Source: Channallabes apus
Lineage: Eukaryota > Chordata > Actinopteri > Siluriformes > Clariidae
Assembly: GCA_030522415.1 (NCBI GenBank)
Contig: CM060125.1
Span: 2,841,901 to 2,905,900, forward strand
DNA length: 64,000 nucleotides
Reading direction: 5' to 3'
Positions within the stretch are counted from its first letter, which is position 1; each line of letters starts with the position of its first letter. Shown here one piece after another: positions 44,614 through 57,337 of the stretch. The position numbers and the translations under genes were made by a program. The notes beneath the pieces are model-generated. The model saw only the letters and a list, made by a program, of their open reading frames with translations. It was not told the DNA's origin and searched no databases.

Positions 44614-45453
44614 GTGATGGGTCGTTCATGAACGATTCGTTCTTTTTGAACAAATCTTTAACATGACTCAGATGAACAAGTCGTCTCGGAGAGTGATTCG
44701 TTCATTTTCTATTGGGCGCGCATGTGCAAAGCATCGCAAAACCTCCATGTTATATACAGTAAACAGTATTGTACGATTCTCAGCAATACGTTTTCAAGTC
44801 TCGAGTCGTTCGTTCTTTTAACACGTGACTCCCATAGATGCTATGTGGTGCAATAGATTCAAAAGAACGAACGACTCAGAGAAGATATAAGAGGTGAGCT
44901 GCATATTCACATGTCCTTAGTTACATTGTAATATTTTCATAACTGGAACTAATAGCCAAAATTTTTGTATGTAGACGTATTGGGGGTATTTTTAATGAAA
45001 ACGCAACATTTTAATTTATTTCTGATCAAATGTACGAAATGAGGCGGCGCGGTGGTGTAGTGGTTAGCACTGTCGCCTTGCAGCTCCAGGGTCCGGGTTC
45101 GATTCCCGGCCAGGCTCGATTCCCGTGTCTGTGTGTATGGAGTTTGCATGTTCTCCCCGTGCTTGGTGGGTTTCCTCCGGGTACTCCGGTTTCCTCCCAC
45201 AGTCCAAAGATATGCAGATTAGGCTAATTGGCGTTCCCAAATTGACCATTGTGTGTGTGTGTGTGTGTGTGTGTGCTCTGCGATGGATTGGCATGCTGTC
45301 CAGGGTGTACCCTGCCTCGTGCCCAGAGTCTCCTGGGATAGGCTCCAGGTCCCCGCGACCCTAAATACAGGATAAAGCGGTATAGAAGATGAATGAAAAT
45401 GAATAAGATTCAAAGAACCGAGTCACTAAAATGATTCGAACTTCCCATCACTA
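44614..45453. mobile_element. Small hAT-like element nested in the CA repeat of copy B
   Basis: The ends GTGATGGGTCGTTCATGAAC and GATTCGAACTTCCCATCACTA are imperfect inverses. ACACACAC stands on both sides. The interior has repeated CGATTCGTTC and GAACGAACGACTC words. A SINE occupies 45043-45398. Confidence 0.85.
45043..45398 (+). mobile_element. Main SINE family, complete, third nesting level
   Basis: Boxes A and B are intact (TGGTGTAGTGG near 45052 and GGTTCGATTCC near 45095). Almost identical to the copy at 39325. It ends in a GAATGAAAATGAAT tail. It sits inside the small hAT within copy B, so it is the latest of the three insertions. Confidence 0.95.
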
Positions 45454-46124
45454 ACACACACACACACATTTACTTCATTTGGTGTGTGTGTGTATCATTT
45501 CCTTAAAGGGCTATTGCTTCTCGACATGATGAGAATGTTTGCCGCTTTCGCATAGCTTATTTACTGATTATATTTAAAAAAAGTAATCACTATTAAAATC
45601 TATTTAGATTTCATGTTGAATGATAGAAAATTACATCACACTATAAAGAGTCAACACTACAAGATAGACCAGAGTCCACTGTCCTAACTCAGAATTCTGA
45701 TATAATAATACATAATGAATAATAATACCTGGTAATAGAACACATAATAACACACTAAAATTAATTAATTATTACAATTTTAATATCAGAATGAGTTCAG
45801 TTGTAGTGAATCTCTTATTTTTCAATTTCATGTGGTAAGAGGCTTGAATTTAAGTTCAATAAGCAGAATATACTGTTCATGTTTGCATGTTTTTATATTG
45901 GGAGCTATCTTAACAGTACTGAATACTTGACTACTACTACAGTGATACAGTGTATGCTGTCATTTATAAGTAAATCTAGATATAACAAACATTAACGTAT
46001 CATGGTGAAGAAAAAAACTGCGATTTTCTGGTAACAAAATTGTACCTAGTAAAAAGGCTGAATGGCTAGTGTGGCTAGAGACATTGGCCAGTGGGCAAAA
46101 AAGTTAATGTCAAACCCTGTCTGG

Positions 46125-46270
46125 CTCATCAGAGCATGGCTCCACAAGACCTCTGCGGGTGTGCTGTGGGTGCTATGCGTTGCAGGGCGGGACCTCCATG
46201 GACATTGGTCCTGTTTATCCACTGCATCCCATGGACACAGCAGGCTGTGGTGTACTGGATGTTCTATCGT
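46125..46270 (-). mobile_element. Fragment of an old interspersed repeat
   Basis: On the minus strand, ATGGAGGTCCCGCCCTGCAA and AGAGGTCTTGTGGAGCCATG resemble a repeat that I know from other fish genomes. No coding signal. Confidence 0.4.
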
Positions 46271-46379
46271 AGCCGGCATAAATAATAAATAATAAATGGC
46301 TCAACTGATTGATTTGACCAATCTAAAAATTTATTTGACTTGTGTGTCGTTGTTTGTTTGTTTTTTTAGTTTCACACGC

Positions 46380-47040
46380 CCAGCTAATCCTCACCTGCAA
46401 TCAGTTTCCATTTATGGTTTGCTGTTTGGAGCAAATGCCAGACATGCCCACATGTAAATGCGAGGTTTAATGTCCAGGACATTAATTAATATCCACAATG
46501 CACTGCAGTAGGTTAGCGTCCAAACATTGTACCTACTGTAGAGAATGCTGAGCAGCCATGGTCTTGTCATATGAGAAGTCTTTGCACATGTCGATACAGC
46601 CAAATCAGGGCATGTGTACATAGATACAGATAGCGAGCTGGTAGATACTCACCAGTCGCTTCGGGACAGTTCCAAAAGCAGAGTGGGCTGGCAGTTTAAT
46701 GAACTGCTGAAAAATTAATAGAAGTCGCTGCGGGTTATCTGTTCTCCATGAGTTTGCGGCAAGTGAGTGATGATTTCGGCCTGCAGGAAAGAGGTAGAGG
46801 CTGGTTGATTGCAGGAGGGAATGCGAGATGATAAGCAGGATGAAACAGATAGAACTCCTCAGTGGTGCACATTGAGCCTGCTGCTTCTCCACCGCTGCTT
46901 TAATTGGTTTGACCTCCCCCTCATTATTGCCTGTCTACTTTGGCAAATACGGAATTAATTATAACAATAACCAACACTGCATGCCTGTAAAGCCTCTTCC
47001 CAGTACCAGAAGCAGTGACACTCTGAACACTTACAGTAAG
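46380..47040. other. Candidate conserved noncoding island, long
   Basis: Balanced, non-repetitive DNA of about 650 bases. It includes GACATTAATTAATATCC (46478), CTGCTTTAATTGGTTTGACC and ACGGAATTAATTATAAC, all with homeodomain cores. No frame above 95 codons. One of the strongest enhancer-like textures in the window; unproven. Confidence 0.4.
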
Positions 47041-47613
47041 GGACTGTGGTAAACCTTTCTATAACACGACGCCATGCTGCAATCTCTGTTTGCATCATTA
47101 ATAAAAAATGCAGAACCCCAAGAATGGATGTTAGCTAAAGTTTGATTTCAGCATACAGTGAACATTTTATGTTGCAATTTCTTATCTTATAAAGCCCACA
47201 AGGCATGTCTATTCCAATGCAGCTTGACATGAGTGAAAAAACAAAACAAACCATATTCATATTATATATTTATCATTCCTTGAAGGAACACTTTAGCCAA
47301 AATAAAACGTTTAAATTTCAACCCATACTCAGTGTCGTCCATGAGCCAACACATATTTAGAGTGAATCGTTTGCTTCTTTCTAGTCTTGCACTCAATATT
47401 TGAGGTTAGTTTATTTGCAGTAAATTCAGGTCTACCTCACCTCAAACGTACATTACAGAAAAAAAAAATGTCTAACTCTTTATATATTTACTTTAAACAG
47501 CACAATAAAATTTTAAAATCGCATATTTAAACAAAGTAATGATTTGTATTTAAACAGTTGAATTCAAGGTGGAACTATATTATTATCCATATACCACTTT
47601 CAAACAACCGAGT
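47041..47613. other. AT-rich DNA, no feature seen
   Basis: No open frame or repeat recognised. Confidence 0.45.
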
Positions 47614-47625
47614 CCTTGACGGTCA

Positions 47626-47973
47626 TTCATTCATTCATTCATTCATCTTCTATACCGCTTAATCCTGTGTTCAGGGTCGCGGGGGACCTGGAGCCTATCC
47701 CAGGAGACTTCGGGCACTAGGCAGGGTACACCTTGGACAGGGTGCCAATCCATCGCAGGGCACACACACATACACACACTCACACACCCAATCACACACT
47801 ACGGGCAATTTTTTTAGGAACGCCAATTAGCCTAACCTGCATATCTTTGGACTGTGGGAGGAAACCGGAGTACCCGGAGGAAACCCACCAAGCACGGGGA
47901 GAACATGCAAACTCCATGCACACAGAGACAGGAATCGAGCCTGCAAGGCGACAGTGCTAACCACTACACCACC
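47626..47973 (-). mobile_element. Main SINE family, exact 12-bp target duplication
   Basis: ATTC tail at the left, head at the right. CCTTGACGGTCA lies on both sides (47614-47625 and 47974-47985). Part of the head between the centre and box B is deleted (GAATCGAGCCTGCAAGGCG). Confidence 0.95.
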
Positions 47974-47985
47974 CCTTGACGGTCA

Positions 47986-49065
47986 AATGACACCAAACTG
48001 CCAAGAAAAATGATTCTTTTTGTCCACATGAGCAAATCTTAAGTGCTGCCAGTGATTTGAGGGTTTATTTAAAGAAAACATTTTTAGCTTCATTGTAATT
48101 TAACATTCAAACACTGGAAACTACACATGGCTGGACTGAGAGACTACATTTGAGTAAAAATATCATTTCAAATGATACAGTCAATGCTTTCTCATATTCC
48201 AGTCAGCTTATGCATCTCTATTGTGCATAACGGAGTGCATATGCGAGTGCTTGCTTATGCATGGCATGAGCTAATCAGGCTTCACTCCTTTAATCTGAGA
48301 CAGTTGACATTGCACTTGATTACCTCTCAAAAAAGATGATGAGGTTAGAATTCTATTAGAGCCTCTAAAATACTTTGGACTGTGGATGGGAAATATTATC
48401 TGCTGCAACATTTGCAGTCTCTTTCCAGTCCAGAACTCCAAGCAAATCATTTCAGACTCTGCTTTGATCTGAGTTACGCCCCTTATTGCTGTTGGTGACC
48501 AACAAAAGGAGCAACCACAGGCACACAACAGCAGCAAGGCCAACATTGTTCAAAGCTCATTCATGCTTGCTTTGTAATGCAAATGTCGGCTGCTGTTACA
48601 GTCCACGGTCCAAAGAAGATGCTATGAGACGCTGCACTCGGCGTGGCACACAGCTCACTCCTGGCTTATTTCACATTTACGGCAGCACGGTGTGTTTCTT
48701 CTCAGGCAACCTTGTGTTGAAATATACATTCAGTTAAGTTTCATCACAGAGTGTTTTAACAAGCCACAAAGGCCATGCCATTTGGCTTTGTATCCTATTC
48801 ACTTTACTTGTTGTGAGGCAGTATATTTTAGTAAAACATGAGAGTTAGTCAATTCTTAAAGAAGGAATTCAGCATGAAATGTATGCATATTTCTTTGTTT
48901 TTCAGTCTGGACTCAATCTATGAGGCTAATGTTGGGACATTTCTTAGAGCGCAGGCTTCTCAGGCTTTTGTTTTACTACTGACCTGACATTTAGTGAAAA
49001 GGTCCTATACACAAGCAAGCATTACAAGTAATAATCATAATTAGTCATTATAATTAAAGCTGTGC
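47986..49065. other. Unique DNA; candidate conserved island at 48210-48780
   Basis: The central part has GACATTGCACTTGATTACC, ACATTGTTCAAAG (SOX- and TCF-like) and TTGTAATGCAAATGTC (POU-like). No exon was recognised. Flanks are AT-rich. Confidence 0.4.
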
Positions 49066-49995
49066 TAGGCCTGGGCGATAAAACGATAACGATATGTTTC
49101 GCGATAGACACGTGATCGATATCAATTAAAAAATGTGTTCGATAGAACGTTCGATATTTTTTATTCTTTGTCGGAAGAAAACAGAGGTCGCGAAGCTAGT
49201 TTGGTTGCTGTCATGCGCACTCGCTCCGCGACCGGCTCTAGAACCCGGAAGTAGTACGGTCGCGATTCAGGAAGCATAAACGGAGACAAGATGGCGTTGA
49301 CATTGGCACCCGCCCACCCGCCAAATGCGGGTAAAATTCGGCTGTGGCGGGTAATAACTTTAGTCTCACTAGCCACATTGGCGGGTAGTTTATTCTTTGG
49401 TATGACAATTGTTATGTTTGCATCAATATGCACAACTAACATCTATAATATTACTTGCTTTTTGTGTGAGACAACCAGAGGAAAAAGAAACGGAGAAAAC
49501 GGTATTCTTCTTTTACTGCATTCAGTGCACACGACACATATAGTATACAGCGCGATATTGCCCCCTGGTGGCCCGCCAGTGAATTAACATCAAACTCAAA
49601 TATATTACAACAATATATTTTTGTTGTAGTTTTCTCTAAAGGCATGTGATATAATAAATACATTGCACTATTTTATTACACTTTATTAAGCATTTCTTAC
49701 ATTTTCTTTTAATTTTGCACCTTAAATGTTAAAGAGATAATTGTTAATTGTGACTTTAGACTTATGTTTACATTTTAATTATTTGATTTTTCCATGGTTG
49801 TTGACATTTCTGTCTTAATAACTGATGGGACTATGATCAGAGGAAGGTTAAGTTTAAAATAAAAATGTTTAAATATAATGTTCTTCTCCTGGGCCTTATT
49901 TTAAATGGGTCATAAAAATATCAATAATTATCGATATCGACCGATATGAAACACTGATATCGTGATACAGTTTTCAGCCATATCGCCCAGCCCTA
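49066..49995 (+). mobile_element. Nonautonomous hAT element, copy D, with 8-bp target duplication
   Basis: Sister of copy C at 10773. The ends are TAGGCCTGGGCGATA and TATCGCCCAGCCCTA. Flanks AGCTGTGC and AACTGTGC are the target copies with one difference. It is nearly identical to copy C through most of its length, with small indels, so the family moved recently. Confidence 0.9.
49291..49587 (+). CDS. Unknown ORF inside hAT copy D
   Basis: A 98-codon frame, same start and first 60 residues as the frame at 10996 (MALTLAPAHPPNAGKIRLW, then the hydrophobic VSLATLAGSLFFGMT). After CFLCE an indel puts it in another frame, and it ends GGPPVN. The shared part may be selected or merely recent. No known family. 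Confidence 0.22.
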   Translation: MALTLAPAHPPNAGKIRLWRVITLVSLATLAGSLFFGMTIVMFASICTTNIYNITCFLCETTRGKRNGENGILLLLHSVHTTHIVYSAILPPGGPPVN

Positions 49996-49999
49996 AACT

Positions 50000-50589
50000 G
50001 TGCCCTACGTATGTTGCTTCAGAGGAGGAGTGCAATTGCAGGCAAAACACTGACATAATTTCCTTCCTTCACTGCAACTTTGCCTTATGTGCCTTAAGGA
50101 TCTTAACTTTGGACAAGAAAAGACTTTCTATTGCTGTAACACTTATTGTAAAGTTGTAGCTTTACTTCTGATTGGTATAAAGTTTTTTCACTGGAATCTA
50201 CATAAAGAAAACCAATAAGAGAATATACTATATATTATAGTAAACCAATCAAGTCTCTGTGAATGAGCAGGTATGATGTAAACAGTAAAGCATTAAAATA
50301 AGATTATTAATAGAAACCTGTGATTTGTCATGTTGTTAGCAATCACCTTCATGCCAATTAAAGCTCTTATGAATCAATTCAACTGGAGAATGTAATACAT
50401 TAAGTATTGTATCTTTAATTCAGAATAATTTCAGTAAACTCTAATTCTGTTAACTAACTGCTAAAATAAGCACCGGGCACACTAATGGTTTTTACCACAG
50501 TGAGTGACAAACTCAGAAGGTTTCTTTTCAAAGAAAACAAATTATTCCTGCTATCAGAAACTTTCTGTTCCACATTTACGTTCCAAGCT
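50000..50589. other. AT-rich DNA, no feature seen
   Basis: No recognised repeat or frame. Confidence 0.45.
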
Positions 50590-50960
50590 TTTTTATTGGC
50601 ATTAATTGAGCAGAAGAGTAGCATGTACAATCAAGCCCATAAACACAGCATTGGAGGAGCAGCATAGCCTTGACGCTGGGCTAAACCGCTCCCTTGCAGC
50701 TCATTAACTTCTTAACAGCCAACACTGTAACATAATGAGCATAACGGATGACTAGGACATGTCCAGAGACAGCTTTATGGGGAAATGTCTTAACGCAAGA
50801 AGCACATGTCAGCATTTGCTCGGATGAGTAAACAATCATGATGAAGTGAGTTATAACTTATGGCTCCATCGTGCAAGGCTAAATGATCATGTAATTCATA
50901 TTACAGAGAAATCTTATCGACATACAGCACCGAATGTGGTCATATGTGTTAATTATCGGA
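50590..50960. other. Candidate conserved noncoding island
   Basis: Balanced unique DNA with GGCATTAATTGAGCAG, CAGCTCATTAACTTC and GATGAGTAAACAATCATGATG (forkhead-like TAAACAA). Inference only. Confidence 0.35.
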
Positions 50961-53900
50961 TTCATTTTTTCCATTTATGGATAAGGTGATGTTAATAGTT
51001 TGTAAAACAATTTTTGTTAAATTCTTTAATTAAATAAACCTGCTTTCAGATGTTGTGGAAGTTGTGACATGTGTCGTAATATAGTAATACTGTATCAAGT
51101 CAAACTGACACTTTACACTGTGCAGAATTACAGAACAAGTTATGAGAGTAAACCTTTGTCTTTATATAATCCACTGCTACACTAATGCACTATTCCATAC
51201 ACTAAATAGACTATCCCAGTATTTACTAGTGGTTTTCTCAGTTTACTCAGTATGCCAGAGCCATGATGAAAGAAATCCATCATAAAATGCTTGCCTCCCA
51301 GGAACTCCTTTAAATCCAAACTTGTCTTGGAACAAGCTCAGGACTGTATGGAGGCTGTGGCAATAACTCCCAGCCAAGTTCCTGTAATATGCAAGTGGTG
51401 AATGATTTCGTGTGTCGTCCCCACAGACAGGTTGGGTGCAAGTTATCCAGTTTTCAAGGATCAGGCTTTTCACCCACTGAATGTTCACATGAACCACCGC
51501 AGCTCAGCCAGGATTGTCTTTCATAGATTAACTGCCTTCCTTAAAACAGTTGCACCATTCAAATGTTTTATTGAAGTCTTCTGTAAATGCCAGTCAGTTT
51601 TACACCTACATTCATGAGAAATTTCATTACCAGTTTGACTTACTGTAAATGCCCCTTATATAAATATGGAACATTTTAAGTACGGTAAGGATATTAGCAA
51701 AAATGCATTTAGGAATTTATTTGTCACATTCTTACCTTACTTATAGTTTATGGAAAGCTCCTTGTGGCTACCTGACCTTGAAATTAAACATTTTGTTCTG
51801 AAGAATCAGCCAGCCAACAAAGAAAAGACATTAACCAGTTTAATCCCCGTTTTTCCCCAGACATGAAAATATCCAAATCATGCATCATTAGTAACCCTTT
51901 AAAATGATTATTATTTTTTAACAAACTGTTTTATTGTCAGTCACAACTGTAACTAGTGGGAAATGTGAATATTGAGTTTTTTTATAAAGTATTAACATAT
52001 TTTTCCTAAGAAGACATCAATTTCTTTTATATACTGTACTGTATCCAATCCCAGTAATTAATACATTTAAAACTGTCACTGTCACAATCCTGCTATTAGA
52101 ATGCTCTAATTACATTCTAATATGGCTATTTTAAATCCTTTATACAACACAATTCAGAATACTAAGAGCAAAGAAATCAATGTATTTTAACATCACTTCA
52201 TTTACTCTTATCTCATTTTCTAATGTCTGTTATATCTTGAAGCATTCAATGTGCAGTCGTGCTTTGCATTTCTCACATGCATAGGTAGTGCATTTCTCAA
52301 AATGATGATATCTCTAGAACTGGTTCCTTATGTTGATTGGCTAATGGGAAGCTTTGTTATTATTTCTTGCCTGATCTTTAACATTAGCAGCCAGTAGAGA
52401 TCTCCTTTCATAGCTGTATTACACATTCATAGTGTAAAAGAAATGGCTGTTCATGAGTAAATTGTTGAAAGACATTGCAAAGATGCATAATCATCCGTTG
52501 TTAGACCTGACTGAGATATGGTATCTCGTTGAGGTATAACAGTATGCAGATTTGTACCATTCAGTACAGGATCTTTGGTTGAGTGCACTGAGTGAATACA
52601 GTTGAGCTTTACGTAGTACTTTGGGATTCTCTCAATTAATTGGTCTACATTCACATACTGTACAGTATTACAAAAACATAATTTGTTTTAACATATATGA
52701 TCTATAAATATGTTCTACAAATGTTATATATATATATATAAGCACATTAAATTTTGACTAGAATAAATATTTTAGAATAATTAAGAATGGCATGTCACAA
52801 TTATGTCACAATTATAATGTCACAATCTCATAACTGATTTATCATTCTTTAAGGGAAATTTTGTCCGATTCCCATCTTTATGATTTTGATATGTATTGCA
52901 AAAAGTTTACAAATATTGATGAGCTATGCATAGTCTTATAGTTTACTTGGGTGTGTGACGCATAGTGATTCAAGGCTTGATAGCATGGGATACAGTTTTT
53001 TTAAACATCTTCAAAGCATTTGTGACCCTCACAGCGCACTATAGAGATATTTGTCAGTAATCGCTATTATCTGTTGCCTTGCCATATTAAATCATGTGCA
53101 TTTCTCTGCCTTTATGTAGCACCCCTTGGGGCTACAGTATAGCAGAGATAATTAAGTCACGGCATGTCAGATCCACACCAAACCATGATTTTGAAATTCA
53201 TATCAAACATGTGAAAAGATTATACTGTACATTTCTGTAGGCAGATTTGCAAAAGTTTTTAAAATAGATTTTCCTTTTACTCATCTGCATGGTGATGTCA
53301 ATCGCCTGTAAAATACAAAACACATTCATACTACAGCTGATTTGCATTAGGAACACCCACAAACTCGATAAATGGAAAAGCTCACAACAAGCTAAAAGCA
53401 AAAGATAAAAAGAAACCAGCAGAGCAAATAATTCTCAGAGACAAAAGTGGAAATTATTTCATCTAATGGGAAAAAGTATGTGTCATAAGAACCTGGATGG
53501 CCAATGAAGGGATTTAGGACACTAGGGTTAGTTTATGGCTTAGTGCACGTTTAGACATACCAGATCAGTCAGTCATTTCTATTTAAAATGTGCCAGTAGG
53601 AAAAATTCCAAGCTCTGACAAAACTTGTTTTGTTGACTGAATTAGTGTTGGCATTCAAAGACGATGCTAGGCAAACCAACTTCTAAGCCAGCTTTCATCC
53701 CCCTCCCCAAAAAAAAGAGAAAATACCAACTTCTAAACAGCTATTCCCTACTAAACACAGCATCTGCTAAGTCTTCCAGTAGTCTAATGAGAGCTGAACC
53801 ACTGCAGCATGTTAGCTTATCAATAGCATATGCACAGACCTTCCTGTGTTGGCTTGCTTTCTTTAATCATTTTTTATAATTTAATATTTGTGTCATTTAA

Positions 53901-55106
53901 TTAATTCAATTGATATAAAACAACTCTTTTTTTTATTCACTTGTATAATTGAAATGCATAGATGAATTAAACACGACAGTTAAATCCATATAGAAAATTA
54001 CATTAACTCATTGCCAATTCTATAATTTGAAGGTTCACGTTAGTGAGTCTCCTTACATACATAGAATTACACAAAGCCCTCCTGCTCTCAGGTCAAAATT
54101 GTTCAGGCCCCGTAATGCCATTTTTGTTTTGTGTGTAAAAGCTCATATGGATTGAAAAACAAGGCTTTATGCTCTGGAATGTCCACTAAACAAGATCATA
54201 ACTGTTTCTGTCACGTTTCCAAAATCTGCTCAAGTGAAGCAGTCCTTGTGGGTGGATATTACTATGTAAATTCTAACATATTAGAAAGTGCACATTAATA
54301 AAAACCTGTGATTTGCAGCTGCTTTAGTGTCAGAACAAAAAACACAATGCATGAAATACTGTATACTGTATGGGAATCTAAACACTAGATGCCATAAACA
54401 CATCATATAGTGCTGTAGTTGTAATAAATGTGGTCTTTTTCCACCAGATGTGTAGTATATATTCTCAAGAACAGACAACACACACAGACATGGTTTCTGG
54501 CTATAAACACTACAACCAACAATATTCATCCCATATTCAGCAGTGAGCTATAATTCAACCCGAACCTTATTATAATAATATGGCACTCTGGCGTTGGCAA
54601 CGTTCCATCTGCTACCGAGCAGAATAGAGAAAATCTCACTGACATGATCATCAGGGCCTGTAAATGGAGTAGCAGAGCAAAGCACTCCTCTAATGTGAAG
54701 GGAATAAATATATGTACAAATAAATTTGCATTTATTTGCCATTTTTATTTAATAAGATCACACTGAGCACATGCATTGCATACTGTATTACTGTAAGAGT
54801 GTATATTACATCAGACTTCTTTAACATTAGAGATGTAAGGAATAAAGTACTGTACTTTGTGTTGTGCAGGTATGGAAAAAACAATCCATAATTATTGGTG
54901 AGAAGAGTTATTGCTATCACTGTTAATTATTTCTATAAAAGAACATTCTAAAGTAATGTAAAATGTATTTAGCTGTATGTATTTATTGTATGTCTATTTT
55001 TAAAAGTGCTAAAAAATACAATTTATTTCAATTAATATTGAATAATGATATACTTTTTGTATACGTTTGATTTGTTTATTCATTAATTCTCCTGCAAAGT
55101 ATACTA
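50961..55106. other. Long AT-rich stretch, no gene or transposon seen
   Basis: The longest transposon-poor part of the window. More balanced pieces at 51240-51620, 53000-53180 and 54545-54680 could be conserved islands. A short TA run is at 52727-52740. No frame above 85 codons and no domain recognised. Confidence 0.5.
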
Positions 55107-56143
55107 CTGGGGCAAAAAAGTATTTAGTCAGCCACCAATTGTGTAAAGTATTTAGTCAGCCACCAATTGTCAACTATGAGAGACAAAAGAAAAAACAGAA
55201 AATCACATTGTAGGATAAAAAAAGAAACTTGCAAATTATGGTGGAAAATAAGCATTTTGTCACCTACAAACAAGCAAGATGTCTGGATCTCACAGACCTG
55301 TAACTTTAAGAGGCTCCTCTGTCCTCCACTCCTTACCTGTATTAATGGCATCTGTTATCAGTATAAAAGACATGTGTCCACAACCTCAAAAAGTCACTCT
55401 CCAAACTCCACTATGGCTAAGACCAAAGAGCTGTCAAAGGACACCAGAAACAAAACTGTAGACCTGCACCAGGCTAGGAAGACTGAATCTGCAGTAGGTA
55501 CTGTAAGCAGCTTGGTGTGAAGAAATCAACTATGGGAGCAATTATTAGAAAATGGAAGGCATACAAGACCACTGATAATCTCCCTCGATCTGGGGCTCCA
55601 TGTAAGATCTCACCCTGTGGGGTCAAACAGATCACAAGAACTTAGTGAATGACCTGCAGAAAGCTGGGACCAACGTAACAAAGGCTACCATCAGTAACAC
55701 ACTGCGCCGCCAGGGACTCAAATCCTGCAGTGCCAGACGTGTCCCCCTGCTTAAGCCAGTACATGTCCAGGCCTGTCTGAAGTGTGCTAGAGAGCATTTG
55801 GATGATCCAGAAGAGGAGAACATCACATGGTCAGATGAAACCAAAATAGAACATTTTGGTAAAAACTCAACTTGTCATGTTTGGAGGAGAAAGAATGCTG
55901 AGTTGCATCCAAAGAACACCATACCTACTGTGAAGCATGGGGGTGGAAACATCATGCTTTGGGGATGTTTTTCTGCAAAGGGACCAGGACGACTGATCCG
56001 TGTGAAGGAAAGAATGAATGGGGCCATGTAACGTGCGCTTTTTGAGTGAAAACCTCCTTCCATCAGGGAGTTGAAAGTCTGTGTTCCCCAGGGACAGCCC
56101 CAAAACATCACTCCTCTAGAGGAGATCTGCATGGAGGAATGGA
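55107..56143 (+). mobile_element. Tc1-like element, deleted and right-truncated, with transposase remains
   Basis: It starts CTGGGGCAAAAAAGTATTTAG after TA. The first 28 bases of the repeat are tandemly doubled at 55118-55173. A transposase start at 55413 reads MAKTKELSKDTRNKTVDLHQ, then frame changes. From 55645 a longer frame shows [20 protein letters not shown] with the first catalytic D and [18 protein letters not shown] deletion after CTTCCATCA removes the second D and the E, and the element stops at ATCTGCATGGAGGAATGG. It belongs to a third Tc1 family in this window. Confidence 0.9.
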
Positions 56144-56549
56144 ATTAAATCTATCATGGTGTAAAACCTACTGACTGTTATAAAATGCTGACACTGAATG
56201 CTCCTCCTAAATGACCCTTTGTACCATGAAAAACATAAAAATTACATTAAACTAAAAGCTATGAGAAACATATGCAGACATGCAACACTGTATGCAAGCA
56301 CAAAACTGTACCAGTTAGGCAAACCATTATAATCATAAGTAGAATTAAAGCAGGCAAAGATAATGAGGAGAACGATGGAGCTACATTCATATAATGGATC
56401 AGAGCTTTTAGCTCATATATTCCAAGCTCTATTAAATCACTTGCCTGTGTTATGATGATGGACAAAATGTCACAGCACTAATAGCCTACTATAAAGGACG
56501 CATCAGTCGTGCTTGAAAATGTGAAGCTTGCACCGAATAACCCGAATAT
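56144..56549. other. No feature seen
   Basis: Unique DNA after the truncated Tc1. Confidence 0.4.
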
Positions 56550-56960
56550 ACTTTACAGCAAGGAGATAAATTGGTTCAACATTCTGCTCACTTATTTTTG
56601 CCTGGACAGACGAACACTGAGATGATTTCGCCCCGATAGGCTTTTATTAAAGCTGAGGAGTTCACCAAGAAACATCAAGCAAAAATGTCATCAGATGCAA
56701 TTAGGCATCAGGAGTGTTCTGGTAATTGTGTCATTTTTATCGTCAGCATACAATACTTTATTGCTTCTCATGTCTGAGGAGCCAGAGTCGGCAAATTGCG
56801 GCATTAGGGCTGGCTCTTTTCCCATGGCCTGCACATTGCGCACTTATTAAACCTCAACGTGGCCGCTCATCAGGAAGACTTGATAAATTACTGATCACCT
56901 CACCACAGACTTGCCAACGTCTGTCAGAAAAAAGTAGATAACACAAGCTCAAAAAGTTAC
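56550..56960. other. Candidate conserved noncoding island
   Basis: Balanced unique DNA with GCAATTAGGCATCAGG, GGTAATTGTGTCATTTTTAT and CTTGATAAATTACTG. No frame with a known domain. Inference only. Confidence 0.35.
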
Positions 56961-57009
56961 TCCAGATAATGTTAGGGATTCATTTACACAGTCGTTGAGT
57001 CATCGTTAT

Positions 57010-57337
57010 CATTCATTCAATCTTTCATTTTCTATGCCACTTATTATATGGGTCGCTGGAGGCCAGGAGCCTATCCGAGGAGACTTCTGGCATGAGGCAC
57101 CTTGGGCAAGGTGGAAATCCATCTCAGAGCACACATGCTGCTCATTCACACACTACGGGCGATTTGGGAATTCCAATTAGCCTAATCTGCATGTCTTTGG
57201 ACTGTGGAAGGAAACCAAAGTAAGTCCACCCAGCACAGGGAGAATATGCAAAGGCCGCACACAGAGACCTGAGGCAGGAATCATACCCTCAACCCTAGAG
57301 GTGTGAGGCCACAATGCTGACTACTACTCTACATCAT
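57010..57337 (-). mobile_element. Main SINE family, old copy
   Basis: Inverse SINE text is preserved in CACTACGGGCGATTTGGG, AATTAGCCTAATCTGCATG and TCTTTGGACTGTGGAAGG, with many changes elsewhere and a decayed head at the right. Confidence 0.7.

Larger units (their letters stand above)
44412..46119 (+). mobile_element. Nonautonomous hAT element, copy B, left end eroded
   Basis: Same family as copy A at 19034: GGTAAAATTCGGCTGTGGCG, TTTGGCGGGTAGTTTATTC and ATATTACGCGCATAAAACGC at the left, and GTTAATGTCAAACCCTG at the right end. The left terminus CAGGGCTTGACATT is scrambled and no target duplication is visible. A different hAT element sits in its CA tract, and that one holds a SINE. Confidence 0.85.
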
